A stretch of 64,000 nucleotides of DNA from JAZKFT01 sp963845495 (GCA_963845495.1 CAWJTH010000231.1:1-64000), one strand, 5' to 3'. Positions 52,454 to 62,378 are shown, numbered from the stretch's first letter. Numbers and translations: made by a program. Notes: generated by a model not told the origin, from the letters alone.

Positions 52454-52933
52454 GTATCGGTTTTGCCAAACAAACAATTTTTGTGGGCGTTTGTTTTGTG
52501 AAACAAAAGTTGATTCCATTTGTCGGCGTTAGAAAAATCCAATAAAAATAATGTGGCGAATAGCGGTGGTTGGAAAAAGAGGGCGGAAAAAATTTCTAAA
52601 ATTAAAATTGCATAAAATGTTTATTCTAAACGGCTAAACGAAAATATTTTTTGTTTAGCCTTATTTTAATGCAATTTATATTATTGGCCGTCAAAAACAT
52701 AGCGATTTGATTTTGTTCCAATCCCCGCCAATTACATTTTATCTAAAAATTAATGGCATCACATTTTCACCAACCTTACATTTGCACGATTTTGCCCGTC
52801 TTTGATTGTGCATAAATTACAAGTTTTAAAAGTGTAATTAAGTAATTTGGTAATTAGGTAGGTGGAATGTTTTAGGATGTTTACCCAACTACTTAATTAC
52901 TTGACTGAAATTAGGAAAAACATAAATTAAGAA
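52454..52933. promoter_or_regulatory. Divergent spacer between bcp and carB with hairpins
   Basis: 480 bases. A nested hairpin lies at 52607-52676 (ATTGCATAAAA / TTTTAATGCAAT outside, GGCTAAAC / GTTTAGCC inside). A -7-like TACATTTG lies at 52777-52784, on the carB strand but ~150 bp upstream of it. An inverted repeat of AAGTAATTAGG words lies at 52831-52905 (AGTGTAATTAAGTAATTTGG vs CCCAACTACTTAATTACTTG). No gene. Confidence 0.55.
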
Positions 52934-55759
52934 ATGCCTTTAGACAAATCAATCCAATCTGTTCTTATTATCGGCTCGGGCCCAATTGTTATTGGCCAAG
53001 CTTGTGAATTTGATTATTCTGGTACGCAAGCTGCTCGCAGTCTGCGTGAAGAAGGGATCAAAGTGATCCTTATCAACAGCAATCCGGCTACCATTATGAC
53101 CGATCCGATGATGGCCGATCGTGTGTATTTATTGCCATTGAATACGGAAAGTATTGAGCAAATTTTGCAAGAAAACCAGATTGATGCGGTGTTGGCAACC
53201 ATGGGCGGACAAACGGCATTGAATTTGGCAAAGGAAGCGGAGGAGTTAGGTATTTGGGAAAAATATAATTGCAGGCTTATCGGTGTTGATATCAAAGCAA
53301 TCGACAAAGCGGAAGACCGTGAAAAATTTCGCCAATGGATGATTGCCCTTGGCGTGCCTGTTGCTCCGGCACATACCGCTAATAGTTTTTTGGAAGGAAA
53401 AGAATTTGCACAAGAGATTGGTTTTCCGTTGGTTATACGTCCATCGTTTACACTGGGCGGTGGCGGCGCAGGTTTTGTGCACGATAAAAGCGAATTGGAT
53501 GAAGCCTTAAACCGTGGATTGACGGCTTCTCCGATCCACGAAGTGTTGGTAGAAAAAGCTGTGTTAGGTTGGAAAGAATTTGAGTTGGAATTGCTTCGCG
53601 ATGCGGCAGATAATGTAGCTATTATTTGTACGGTTGAAAATTTTGATCCGATGGGCGTGCACACGGGCGATTCAATTACCGTGGCACCAGCCATGACTTT
53701 GAGCGATACCGCTTTCCAATTGATGCGTAACACTGCCATCATGATGATGCGTGACTTGGGCAATTTTGCTGGCGGTTGCAACGTTCAGTTTGCATTAAAT
53801 CCTGTAAATGAGGAGATTATAGCGATCGAAATCAATCCAAGGGTAAGCCGTTCATCTGCTTTAGCCAGCAAGGCAACCGGCTATCCAATCGCAAAAATTG
53901 CTGCCAAATTGGCCATTGGTTACAATTTGGATGAGTTAAAAAATCAGATCACAAAAACAACTTCCGCTTATTTTGAACCAGCGTTGGACTATGTAATTGT
54001 AAAAGTGCCGCGTTGGAATTTCGATAAATTTAAAGGTGCTAACGATACGCTTGGCTTGCAAATGAAAAGCGTGGGCGAAGTGATGAGCATCGGTAGAAGT
54101 TTTACCGAAGCCATTCAAAAAGCTTGCATTAGTTTGGAAAATGATTCGGTTGGATTGGGTTATTATGGCAAGAATTTGATGCAAGGCGAAGCTTTAATCG
54201 AGCAAATTAAGATACCAAAATGGGATAGGCTTTTCCGTATAAAAGATGCTTTGATGCAGGGCGTGAGTGTTAAAACCATTTGCGAAGCAACATTGATTGA
54301 TCGTTGGTTTATTTATCAAATCCGTAAAATTGCCAGGATTGAACAGCAGATTGCCAAATATAACGGCGATACCTTGCCCGATGAATTGTTGATAAAAGCA
54401 AAGCACAACGGTTTTAGCGACCAACAGATTTGCCTCATCATGAAAGATGGTACCACCGACGACGAAATTTATGAGCGTCGCAAAAAAATGGGCCTCACCC
54501 GTGTGTTTAAAATGGTGGATACTTGCAGTGCCGAGTTTGAAGCGAAGACGCCTTATTTCTATAGCACTTTTGAACAAGGAAACGTCTCAGAATCAAAGGT
54601 TTCCGACAAAAGGAAAATTATTGTTTTAGGCTCTGGCCCAAACCGCATTGGCCAAGGTATTGAGTTTGATTATTGCTGCGTACACGGTTTGCTGGCTATT
54701 AAAGAATGTGGTTATGAAGCCATTATGGTGAATTGTAACCCAGAAACGGTTTCCACTGATTTTGATATGGCAGATAAATTATATTTTGAACCCGTTTATT
54801 GGGAAAACCTTTGGGAAATAATAGAACATGAACAGCCTGAAGGCGTTATTGTTCAGTTGGGTGGACAAACAGCTTTGAAACTGGCCAAGCGTTTGCACGA
54901 AAGAGGCATCAAAATAATCGGTACCAGTTTCGATAGTATGGATATTGCCGAAGACCGTGGTCGTTTTAGCAATATGTTGAAAGATTTAGGTATTCCTTAC
55001 CCAAATTTTGGCGTGGCTTTAAATACTGACGAGGCCATTGAAGTGGCCAAAGAAGTTGGTTACCCAATTTTGGTTCGCCCAAGCTATGTGTTGGGCGGCC
55101 AACGGATGCGGATTGTATTGAACGATGAAGAATTGGAAAAAGGGGTATTGAGCTTATTGAAACATCTTCCAAACAATACCATTTTAATTGACCACTTTTT
55201 AGACCGTTGCCAAGAAGCGGAAATTGATGCTTTGTTCGATGGCGAAAATTTCCACGTGATGGGTGTAATGGAACATATTGAACCTGCTGGTATCCACAGC
55301 GGTGACAGTAATGCAGTGTTGCCGGCCTTTAACCTTACCCCGCTTATTGTTACCACCATGGAACATTATGCTGAAAAAATTGCTAGGGCATTGAATATCA
55401 AAGGGTTAATAAACATTCAATTTGCCATAAAAGACAATACGGTTTATATTATCGAAGCAAATCCGAGAGCTAGCCGTACCACGCCGTTTATTGCCAAAGC
55501 GTATCAAATTCCTTATTTAAACATTGCCACTAAAATAATGTTGGGTGAAGCCAAAGTAACGGATTTTGAATATGATAAAAAATTGCAAGGTTTCGCCATA
55601 AAAGAACCGGTTTTCAGTTTCGACAAATTCCCCGGCGTAAATAAACAGCTAGGGCCAGAAATGAAATCGACCGGCGAAGCCATCCGCTTTATCAAAGATT
55701 TGAAGGATCCTTATTTTAGAACGCTCTATAAAGAAAGAAGCATGCACTTGAGCAAATAA
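52934..55759 (+). CDS. carB: Carbamoyl-phosphate synthase large subunit, without allosteric domain
   Basis: 941 residues against about 1070 in E. coli. Two ATP-grasp halves are present: SVLIIGSGPIVIGQACEFDY starts the first, IIVLGSGPNRIGQGIEFDY the second (about residue 560), with IRPSFTLGGGGAGF and VRPSYVLGGQRMR as nucleotide-binding strands. It ends in DLKDPYFRTLYKERSMHLSK, just where the C-terminal MGS-like domain (ornithine/UMP/IMP control) should begin. Short CarB without that domain is known in this phylum. Feeds pyrimidines and arginine. CarA is not in the window. Confidence 0.95.
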   Translation: MPLDKSIQSVLIIGSGPIVIGQACEFDYSGTQAARSLREEGIKVILINSNPATIMTDPMMADRVYLLPLNTESIEQILQENQIDAVLATMGGQTALNLAKEAEELGIWEKYNCRLIGVDIKAIDKAEDREKFRQWMIALGVPVAPAHTANSFLEGKEFAQEIGFPLVIRPSFTLGGGGAGFVHDKSELDEALNRGLTASPIHEVLVEKAVLGWKEFELELLRDAADNVAIICTVENFDPMGVHTGDSITVAPAMTLSDTAFQLMRNTAIMMMRDLGNFAGGCNVQFALNPVNEEIIAIEINPRVSRSSALASKATGYPIAKIAAKLAIGYNLDELKNQITKTTSAYFEPALDYVIVKVPRWNFDKFKGANDTLGLQMKSVGEVMSIGRSFTEAIQKACISLENDSVGLGYYGKNLMQGEALIEQIKIPKWDRLFRIKDALMQGVSVKTICEATLIDRWFIYQIRKIARIEQQIAKYNGDTLPDELLIKAKHNGFSDQQICLIMKDGTTDDEIYERRKKMGLTRVFKMVDTCSAEFEAKTPYFYSTFEQGNVSESKVSDKRKIIVLGSGPNRIGQGIEFDYCCVHGLLAIKECGYEAIMVNCNPETVSTDFDMADKLYFEPVYWENLWEIIEHEQPEGVIVQLGGQTALKLAKRLHERGIKIIGTSFDSMDIAEDRGRFSNMLKDLGIPYPNFGVALNTDEAIEVAKEVGYPILVRPSYVLGGQRMRIVLNDEELEKGVLSLLKHLPNNTILIDHFLDRCQEAEIDALFDGENFHVMGVMEHIEPAGIHSGDSNAVLPAFNLTPLIVTTMEHYAEKIARALNIKGLINIQFAIKDNTVYIIEANPRASRTTPFIAKAYQIPYLNIATKIMLGEAKVTDFEYDKKLQGFAIKEPVFSFDKFPGVNKQLGPEMKSTGEAIRFIKDLKDPYFRTLYKERSMHLSK

Positions 55760-55767
55760 ATTCTCCT

Positions 55768-55807
55768 ATAAAAAAGCCTAAACATTTTTTTGTTTAGGCT
55801 TTTTTAT
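55768..55807. terminator. Bidirectional terminator between carB and the lipoprotein gene
   Basis: AAAAAAGCCTAAACA and TGTTTAGGCTTTTTT form a long stem around a T-rich loop, with A and T runs on each side. Confidence 0.9.
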
Positions 55808-55824
55808 GGCTTCACTACTAATTT

Positions 55825-56922
55825 TTATGGCTTGGGATATTTATCGATTATTGCCTGTAAAAAAGCCATATCGAAGTCAGGATGTCTTTTATAATCAGCA
55901 ATTGCTACCGAGGCTCTGTCATAATCTGAAGACCGTAAATAATAGGCAATCAATTCTATGTGTCCCTTTTCAAAACCGGGCATATTTTTTACCAGTTGCT
56001 CAAAACAAGCTTTTTCTTTTACCACATCGTTGGTTGTTTTATATACCAAACCTCGTTCGTAATCTAGCATAGGATCTTTGCCAAGCATACTATCTAAATT
56101 ATTGATCGCTCCCAAGGCTAAATCATATTTTTTTTGCATAAAATATCCTTCAATTTCAATTAAATACATTTTTGGCTCATTAGGGTAAAGCGCTTGGTAG
56201 CGTTCTATGGCTTTTGAATAAGCAGAATCATCTGGTAAATGTTCGGTAATCGATACATGTAATAGTTGCACTATTTTCATGTTTTTTATGTTACTTGGCA
56301 AGCTTTGCCAGTTTTTTTCGGCTCCTTCAAAATCTTGCCCCCGCATCATTTGCTTAATATCCTCTATTTCACTCATAGCATTAACGTCTTTGCTGGAAGC
56401 ACTACTGCCGCCTATGGTTTTGTAAACATTTCCCATAGATTCCGACAGATTTTCACCGGTGAGATAAATAAATGCGTCGGCGATTTTACATTTGCCTTTT
56501 ACATGTGCCAGTTCAAGGTCGTGGTAATTAAAGGCACTGTTCACAAACATCCTAAATATCAGATGTTGCGTATCGCCTTTGGCGTATGCCCTTATTAATT
56601 GATAACTACCTTTTTTACCAATTGATTGTAAAATGATGGTGCCAAATTGCATTTTTTCTCTTAAACCTGCCTTGAAGCTTTCCCGCTGTAGCATGCCGCC
56701 TCCGTTCGACAATCCCATTTTATCGATCATCAAATCCAAATCAATGGCGTTGTTTAAATAATCCGCATCTTTTCGATTGATAGACGTTTCAATTGTTTTT
56801 GCCATGGCAAGGGCCTCATCTTTTGTTACTGGTTTTTCTTTGGTTTTGCAAGCAAATAGCAAACTAATGGTTAGCGGCAAAATGGTGTATAAAAATACTA
56901 GTCTCAAATGCGTAATTCTCAT
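55825..56922 (-). CDS. Lipoprotein with TPR-like C-terminal region
   Basis: 365 residues. Lipobox ISLLFAC after a hydrophobic signal (LVFLYTILPLTISLLFAC). The N-terminal half (about 30-170) is an unrecognised alpha/beta domain with KDADYLNNAIDLDLMIDKM. The second half (about 180-360) contains helical pairs (EIEGYFMQKKYDLALGAI, LDYERGLVYKTTNDVVKEKA, IELIAYYLRSSDYDRASVAI) fitting tetratricopeptide repeats. Probably outer-membrane or periplasmic; function unknown. Confidence 0.8.
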   Translation of the reverse strand: MRITHLRLVFLYTILPLTISLLFACKTKEKPVTKDEALAMAKTIETSINRKDADYLNNAIDLDLMIDKMGLSNGGGMLQRESFKAGLREKMQFGTIILQSIGKKGSYQLIRAYAKGDTQHLIFRMFVNSAFNYHDLELAHVKGKCKIADAFIYLTGENLSESMGNVYKTIGGSSASSKDVNAMSEIEDIKQMMRGQDFEGAEKNWQSLPSNIKNMKIVQLLHVSITEHLPDDSAYSKAIERYQALYPNEPKMYLIEIEGYFMQKKYDLALGAINNLDSMLGKDPMLDYERGLVYKTTNDVVKEKACFEQLVKNMPGFEKGHIELIAYYLRSSDYDRASVAIADYKRHPDFDMAFLQAIIDKYPKP

Positions 56923-57052
56923 GGTTTGTTGGTTAGTTTTAATAATGTGTTAAATATAAAGATTTAGTGAATAATGCAACTCGTAAATTAAATAAACGGG
57001 CCAACTAAATCCAAAGACTGTTTTTTTTGCCATTGTCGTTAATTAAATAACC

Positions 57053-57214
57053 CAAGTTGCTAGTTATTAGTTGATGCGTGTTGCTTGCTTGGATGGTTAA
57101 CAGATGACGGATGACAGGCATAAACGTACGATGGCTGGTTTAGATACCGTTATCTGCCAACTGTCAACCCTTGTTTTGTCATAGGTTGTGTGAAAACCAA
57201 TAACTAGCAACTTG
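57053..57214. repeat. Nested inverted repeats in a divergent spacer
   Basis: Outer arms CAAGTTGCTAGTTATTAG (57053-57070) and CTAATAACTAGCAACTTG-type on the right (57195-57214). Inner words AACAGATGACGGATGACAG (57098-57116) and GTTATCTGCCAACTGTCAAC (57149-57168). Same vocabulary as hldD and hemW inserts. It lies 75 bp before the promoter of the GH18-CE4-GT2 gene. Confidence 0.7.
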
Positions 57215-57242
57215 AGATAAATAGTTAATCCGTAGTTAATTG

Positions 57243-57272
57243 TTGTTAAATATCAAACTGCCGTTACTTTTG
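57243..57272 (+). promoter_or_regulatory. Bacteroidota-type promoter of the GH18-CE4-GT2 gene
   Basis: TTG (57243-57245), 19 bases, TACTTTTG (57265-57272) fits the -33 TTG and -7 TAnnTTTG layout with consensus spacing. The ATG follows 16 bases after. Confidence 0.65.
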
Positions 57273-57288
57273 CAGCGTCCTATAAATT

Positions 57289-60200
57289 ATGTCTGATACA
57301 TCTTCCAAACAAATTTTTCAAACCAACAACCCTACCCGGTGGCAAAGTTTTCAATGGGGTAGCCGCGTCCTAATTATTATTGCCATATTGTTGGTGGTGG
57401 TGCTTGTTATAACCCTTGTACGCGGCGGCGAACCATCGCTACCAAAGCTAAACGAGGATTATAAAGCCGCTATTACTGCCGATAAAACCCTTGTGCCGGA
57501 AGCGAATATCGCAAAAGAATACAAAGGTTTTCGTGCTTATATTACTGAAAAGAAGCCCCATTTTAAGGGAACTTTTGAGGCGGCAGATACCACTGGCGGC
57601 GATTGGATGGACATTCTCGGCCTTAGCGCTTCGGCCACCAAGTGGCATGAATTTCCCGCAGGTATCCGCTCGGCATTTTATGTGGCTTGGGATCCGCAAT
57701 CGTATTTTTCGCTCAGCCGGAACATTAGCAACCTAAACTTGGTAATACCCGAATGGTTTTTTATTGATCCCAATGCAGATACTGTTTTTAAAAATGTTGA
57801 CCAACGCGGTTTTGACCTGATGCGTAGGAGTGGGGTGAAAATCATGCCTATGCTCAGCAATAATTACAAAGGCGACTTTAGGCCAGACGCCTTGACCCGG
57901 ATTTTTAAAGACGATAAAAAAAGGGCCAAATTAATTGCCGATGTACTGAAAGAATGCCTGGCCAACAATTTTGTGGGCGTAAATGTAGATTTTGAAGAAC
58001 TGCAGGACGACAGCGACGAGCCGCTCATTTTGTTTATGAAGGAGTTGAGTGCTGCATTTAAGCAACACGGGTTATTGGTAACGCAAGATGTGTCGCCGTA
58101 CAATAACGACTATAATTACAAGGAACTTTCAAAATATTGCGACTATATTTTTTTAATGGCTTATGATGAATATTCAGACACATCTGTACCGGGGCCGGTA
58201 AGTTCACAAAAATGGATTGAAGGTGCAGTTGATGAAGCTGCAAAAAAAATCAGTGCCGATAAAATCATTCTTTGCCTTGCAGCCTACGGCTATGATTGGA
58301 TAGATGGTAAAAAAGGCGATGTAGTTACTTATCAAGAAGCTTTGACCGTTGCAAAGGACAATGACGCTACGGTTAAATATAATAACGACACCTATAATCT
58401 TTCATACGATTATAGTGACGAGGATAGCGCTCACCACCAAGTATATTTTACCGATGCCGCTACCAATTTTAATACGTTACGATTTGCCACCGAATACGGA
58501 TTGGCGGGTTCTGCCATTTGGCGTTTAGGTAGCGAGGATAGCCGTGTTTGGGATTTTTACGACAAAGACATGCGCAAAGAAGCTATTTCCAAGCTTGATT
58601 TTAACGAATTTAACACCGTAGAAAGTAGTACCGATGTTGATTATATTGGCGAAGGCGAAGTGTTGGATATTATTGCTACGCCTAAACAAGGTTATATTAC
58701 GCCAAGTTTTGACACGGCAGAAATGCTTATTTCTGAAGAAAGATACGACAGTTTGCCAAGCATGTTTGTGGTGAAAAGATATGGCAAAGCAAAACCCAAG
58801 CAATTGTTGCTCACATTCGATGATGGACCGGATCCTATTTATACGCCGCAAATACTCGACACTTTATCAAAGTACCACGTGCCGGCTGCTTTTTTTATGG
58901 TTGGACTAAACATGGAAAATAACCTGCCAATTGTAAAACGTGTTTATCGCGAAGGCCATGAAATTGGCAACCATACATTTACGCATCCCAACATTGCCGA
59001 AGTTAGTAAAGACAGGGCCAAGCTAGAAATGCGGTTAACCCGATTGTTGATTGAATGCATAACCGGCCACAGCACTATTTATTTTAGGGCGCCATACAAT
59101 GCTGATAGTGAGCCAGAAAGTATGCAGGAAATGATACCGGTGCAAATTGCCCGGGAAAGAAATTATTTAGATATCGGGGAAAGTATCGATCCGGAAGATT
59201 GGCAACCTGGCATTAAAGCCGATACAATTTTTCAGCGGGTGGTAAATGCTGTGGAAGACCCCAACGGAAGGGATGGCCGTATAATTTTATTGCATGATGC
59301 GGGTGGCGAAGACCGTAAACAAACCGTACTTGCCTTACCTAGGATTATAGATTATTTTCAAAAGAAAGGTTACACGTTTGTTACTGTGTCAAGCTTGCTA
59401 GGGAAAACAAAAGACGATGTGATGCCGCCAATGCCCAAAGGAAGTGGTTATTATTTATTACAAATCAATTTAGTTTTAGCAGAAATCGGTTACTGGGGCG
59501 GCCATTTTTTAGCGTCTTGTTTTATAGTATTTATGATACTTTCTTGTATCAGATTGATAATTATGGGCTTTTGGAGCGGCCGCGAACATGTAAAAGAAAG
59601 ATCAACGGTTTACCCGGTTTTAACAAAGGAAACCGCACCAAGAGTGTCCATTATTGTGCCTGCTTATAACGAAGAAGTGAACGCAATATCATCCCTCAAT
59701 AATTTGTTGCGCCAAGATTACCCCAACTTCGATATCATTTTTATAGATGATGGTAGTAAGGATACCACTTTTGAAAAAGTACAAGCCGCATTTTTGGGTA
59801 ACGATAAAGTAAAAGTAATGACCAAGCCAAATGGTGGCAAGGCGTCGGCACTTAATTATGGCATTGCACAAACCGATGCTGAATTTGTAGTTTGTATTGA
59901 TGCGGACACAAAACTGTTAGCAGATGCAGTTAGCCAACTGATGAAACATTACATGGTGGAGAAAAAAGATGGCGCACAGGTTGGTGCCGTAGCAGGTTAT
60001 GTAAAAGTGGGCAACGAGGTAAACTTGCTTACCCGTTGGCAGGCCATCGAATACATTAGCAGTCAAAACTTTGACCGTTTGGCATTTGCACATATCAATG
60101 CCATAACGGTGGTGCCGGGCGCAATAGGTGCATTTAGGTCAAAAGCACTGGTTGATGCAGGCGGTTTTACCACTGATACTTTGGCGGAAGATTGCGATTT

Positions 60201-60717
60201 ATCTGTTAGGATTTTGCGGGCTGGTTATACGATTGAGAATGAAAATGCTTCCGTTGCATTAACCGAAGCCCCAGAATCGCTTGCTCAATTTATGAAGCAA
60301 AGGGTGCGCTGGAGTTTTGGGGTAATGCAAACATTTTGGAAGAATAGGGATGCGTTGTTTTCAACCAAATATGGAGCATTGGGTATTGTTGCATTGCCAA
60401 ATATTTTGTTGTTTCAATTTATTATACCATTCTTTTCGCCTTTGGCAGATATTTTTATGGTTATCGGTATTATATCGGGTAATGGCGAAAGAATTGGAAA
60501 ATATTACCTCATTTTTATGGCAGTGGATGCTGGGATAGCTATCATGGCATTTTTCCTATCAAAAGAATCGATGCGCCGATTGGTTTGGTTGATACCCCAA
60601 CGCCTTGGTTATCGTTGGATTATGTATGTGGTTTTATATCGCAGCATTAAAAAAGCAGTAAAAGGCGAATTGCAACATTGGGGTGTATTAAAACGCACGG
60701 GGAATGTAACAGCGTAA
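57289..60717 (+). CDS. Three-enzyme fusion: GH18-like, CE4 polysaccharide deacetylase and GT2 processive synthase
   Basis: 1142 residues. After an N-terminal anchor (27-44), the GH18-like domain (about 90-430) has the catalytic segment VNVDFEEL (231-238). The NodB/CE4 deacetylase (about 500-705) has TFDDGPD (509-515), HTFTHP (562-567), RAPY (600-603) and LLHDAGG. A membrane helix (735-758) leads to the GT2 domain (787-1010) with IIVPAYNEE, DADTKL (871-876), LAEDCDLS and QRVRW (1004-1008), then C-terminal helices. GT2 and CE4/GH18 should be on opposite sides of the membrane, consistent with synthesis inside and trimming/de-N-acetylation outside. Polymer unknown; beta-1,4 or beta-1,6 GlcNAc is likely. 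Faces a GH19 chitinase gene. Confidence 0.92.
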   Translation: MSDTSSKQIFQTNNPTRWQSFQWGSRVLIIIAILLVVVLVITLVRGGEPSLPKLNEDYKAAITADKTLVPEANIAKEYKGFRAYITEKKPHFKGTFEAADTTGGDWMDILGLSASATKWHEFPAGIRSAFYVAWDPQSYFSLSRNISNLNLVIPEWFFIDPNADTVFKNVDQRGFDLMRRSGVKIMPMLSNNYKGDFRPDALTRIFKDDKKRAKLIADVLKECLANNFVGVNVDFEELQDDSDEPLILFMKELSAAFKQHGLLVTQDVSPYNNDYNYKELSKYCDYIFLMAYDEYSDTSVPGPVSSQKWIEGAVDEAAKKISADKIILCLAAYGYDWIDGKKGDVVTYQEALTVAKDNDATVKYNNDTYNLSYDYSDEDSAHHQVYFTDAATNFNTLRFATEYGLAGSAIWRLGSEDSRVWDFYDKDMRKEAISKLDFNEFNTVESSTDVDYIGEGEVLDIIATPKQGYITPSFDTAEMLISEERYDSLPSMFVVKRYGKAKPKQLLLTFDDGPDPIYTPQILDTLSKYHVPAAFFMVGLNMENNLPIVKRVYREGHEIGNHTFTHPNIAEVSKDRAKLEMRLTRLLIECITGHSTIYFRAPYNADSEPESMQEMIPVQIARERNYLDIGESIDPEDWQPGIKADTIFQRVVNAVEDPNGRDGRIILLHDAGGEDRKQTVLALPRIIDYFQKKGYTFVTVSSLLGKTKDDVMPPMPKGSGYYLLQINLVLAEIGYWGGHFLASCFIVFMILSCIRLIIMGFWSGREHVKERSTVYPVLTKETAPRVSIIVPAYNEEVNAISSLNNLLRQDYPNFDIIFIDDGSKDTTFEKVQAAFLGNDKVKVMTKPNGGKASALNYGIAQTDAEFVVCIDADTKLLADAVSQLMKHYMVEKKDGAQVGAVAGYVKVGNEVNLLTRWQAIEYISSQNFDRLAFAHINAITVVPGAIGAFRSKALVDAGGFTTDTLAEDCDLSVRILRAGYTIENENASVALTEAPESLAQFMKQRVRWSFGVMQTFWKNRDALFSTKYGALGIVALPNILLFQFIIPFFSPLADIFMVIGIISGNGERIGKYYLIFMAVDAGIAIMAFFLSKESMRRLVWLIPQRLGYRWIMYVVLYRSIKKAVKGELQHWGVLKRTGNVTA

Positions 60718-60722
60718 AACTA

Positions 60723-60786
60723 GTAAATAAGTAAATGGGTAAATAAGTAATTGCGCAATTACTTATTTACCCATTTACTTATTTAC
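60723..60786. repeat. Perfect 64-bp palindrome
   Basis: 32-bp arms with no loop, centred between 60754 and 60755 (TTGC|GCAA). Each arm is GTAAATAAGTAAATGGG followed by TAAATAAGTAATTGC or its complement, i.e. built from TAAATAAGTAA words. It separates the convergent GT2-fusion and GH19 genes. It can form a cruciform or a very strong RNA hairpin; no T-run is needed for its stem. Confidence 0.95.
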
Positions 60787-60809
60787 CTTTTTAAGACAAC
60801 AAATATTAA

Positions 60810-61700
60810 TCACCTTCCAAAAGGTGTTTGGTTGCTGCAGCTAATATTTTCCCCCGGTGAAACATTGAAATATTGGCAGAAATATTTATAATAATCATAC
60901 CGTTCTTTTGTATGTTGTTGATCGGTGCCTGTGCCGCATTCCACGCCGCCATTTATTACATTTAAAGTGGCGCCAAAACCCGGCATTCTGCCTTTTGTAA
61001 TGTCATCGGCTGTAGGTTTCCATTTGCCGATCATAATATCGTGGCACGACGGTTTGGGCGGTTGCGGCGTCATCCAAAACCATAAAGCAGAGGCAAAACT
61101 TAGCACTGCATCTTGGCTCAACCGTTCGGGATGTTGCAATAAACTGTCTTTTGCGCCATACCAAGCTTCACTAAACTGGCCATAATTATAATTCCAGCTT
61201 AATTGTTTTGGCCCGCGGCCAAAATAAGCAGCACCCGCCATCGGCGGAAAATTGATTTTTGTTTTGTCGATATAACTGCTTGCCGGTTTTTGTTCTTCCA
61301 AATAATACAATCCCCATTTAAAATAACCACCAGGCGCTGTTGCCCATCCGCCGCTTGTTTCTTGCGCAATATGCGCTAAAAACGCAGCCAGTTCGCGGCG
61401 TTGTAAAGTGTCATTTCCCTCAGCCAAAAATTGGGGGAAGAGCTTTGTTGCTTTTATAAAATTGGCATACGAATAAAAATCAAATTTCTTTTGTGCCATA
61501 TTGCTTGCCATGCCGATACGGTTGGGGAAAAGTTTATTCCAACTGGCATTAGTCAATAATTTTTCAATTCGGCTTTTTGTGGTTGCAGTGTTGGCCAACC
61601 CATCTTTTAAAGGCCGGTTTGCAGGCTGCGACATACTTTGGCAAGAAAAAATAAATGATAGGAAAGCAATAGTTGGTAAAACGATTGTTGGCTTGGGCAT
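60810..61700 (-). CDS. GH19-family chitinase-like lipoprotein
   Basis: About 296 residues. A lipobox (FLSFIFSC) follows a hydrophobic signal. The GH19 core has the first catalytic Glu in HIAQETSGGW, YFGRGPKQLSWNYNYGQF (family motif) and the C-terminal MPGFGATLNVINGGVECG. Cleaves chitin-type beta-1,4-GlcNAc polymers in the family; a peptidoglycan-active role is also possible. I take the ATG at 61700 (MPKPTIV), six codons inside the longer frame. Convergent with the GH18-CE4-GT2 gene. Confidence 0.9.
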   Translation of the reverse strand: MPKPTIVLPTIAFLSFIFSCQSMSQPANRPLKDGLANTATTKSRIEKLLTNASWNKLFPNRIGMASNMAQKKFDFYSYANFIKATKLFPQFLAEGNDTLQRRELAAFLAHIAQETSGGWATAPGGYFKWGLYYLEEQKPASSYIDKTKINFPPMAGAAYFGRGPKQLSWNYNYGQFSEAWYGAKDSLLQHPERLSQDAVLSFASALWFWMTPQPPKPSCHDIMIGKWKPTADDITKGRMPGFGATLNVINGGVECGTGTDQQHTKERYDYYKYFCQYFNVSPGENISCSNQTPFGR

Positions 61701-61787
61701 ACACGACATTAATAGCAATGAAGATACCTATTGGTAAGTATCGCCACTTTATTTTAACCCAATTTTTCGAAGATTGAAAAAGCCCAA

Positions 61788-62378
61788 CTATTTACCAAAC
61801 ATATAAAAAAGAGCTATTTGGATGTTTTTATTTTTAAAAGTAGGCTCACCGCTAGATTGGTTTTTATCGATGCCCGTAACGCCTCCGCAATATCTTACAT
61901 CAACCCCAATTTTATACATCGACAGATACCCCACGCCCAAAACGCCAGAAAAATCGGTGGATTTAAACCCACTTTTTATGTCGTTTCCATCCACTTTAGC
62001 ACTTGCTAAAAAACCAATTTGCGGACCTGCTTCGGCAAATAAACCCAATGGCAATTTGTATTTAACCAATATCGGAATGTTTATATAATTTAAACTAAAA
62101 CTTCCGGTTGTAGCACTGCCATAAACGCGGGCACCCGTGTAAGTTTCATTTGTTCCTTGCCCAGAATAAATAATTTCTGGCTGCAAAACCAAGCTATGGC
62201 AAAGCGGCATGTTAGCGAAAAAGCCCGCATTTAAACCTGAGCGATTGGTAAAAGAATAGTCTAAGGAACCGGGAGCAATCTTGGAAAGATTTAAACCAGC
62301 TTTTACTCCCCATTGGATTTGTGCATTTGATGCAGTTATAATTGATGTTGTCAAAAACAGGAAAACTAGGCGTTTCAT
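61788..62378 (-). CDS. Outer-membrane beta-barrel (PorT-like) protein
   Basis: 196 residues. Signal peptide FLFLTTSIITASNAQ. The mature part has alternating strands: WGVKAGLNLSKIAPGS, YINIPILVKYKLPLGLFAEA, GPQIGFLASAKVDGNDIKSG, FKSTDFSGVLGVGYL. These are usual for PorT-family barrels (outer membrane beta-barrel, DUF-type). No evidence of a partner. Confidence 0.85.
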   Translation of the reverse strand: MKRLVFLFLTTSIITASNAQIQWGVKAGLNLSKIAPGSLDYSFTNRSGLNAGFFANMPLCHSLVLQPEIIYSGQGTNETYTGARVYGSATTGSFSLNYINIPILVKYKLPLGLFAEAGPQIGFLASAKVDGNDIKSGFKSTDFSGVLGVGYLSMYKIGVDVRYCGGVTGIDKNQSSGEPTFKNKNIQIALFYMFGK

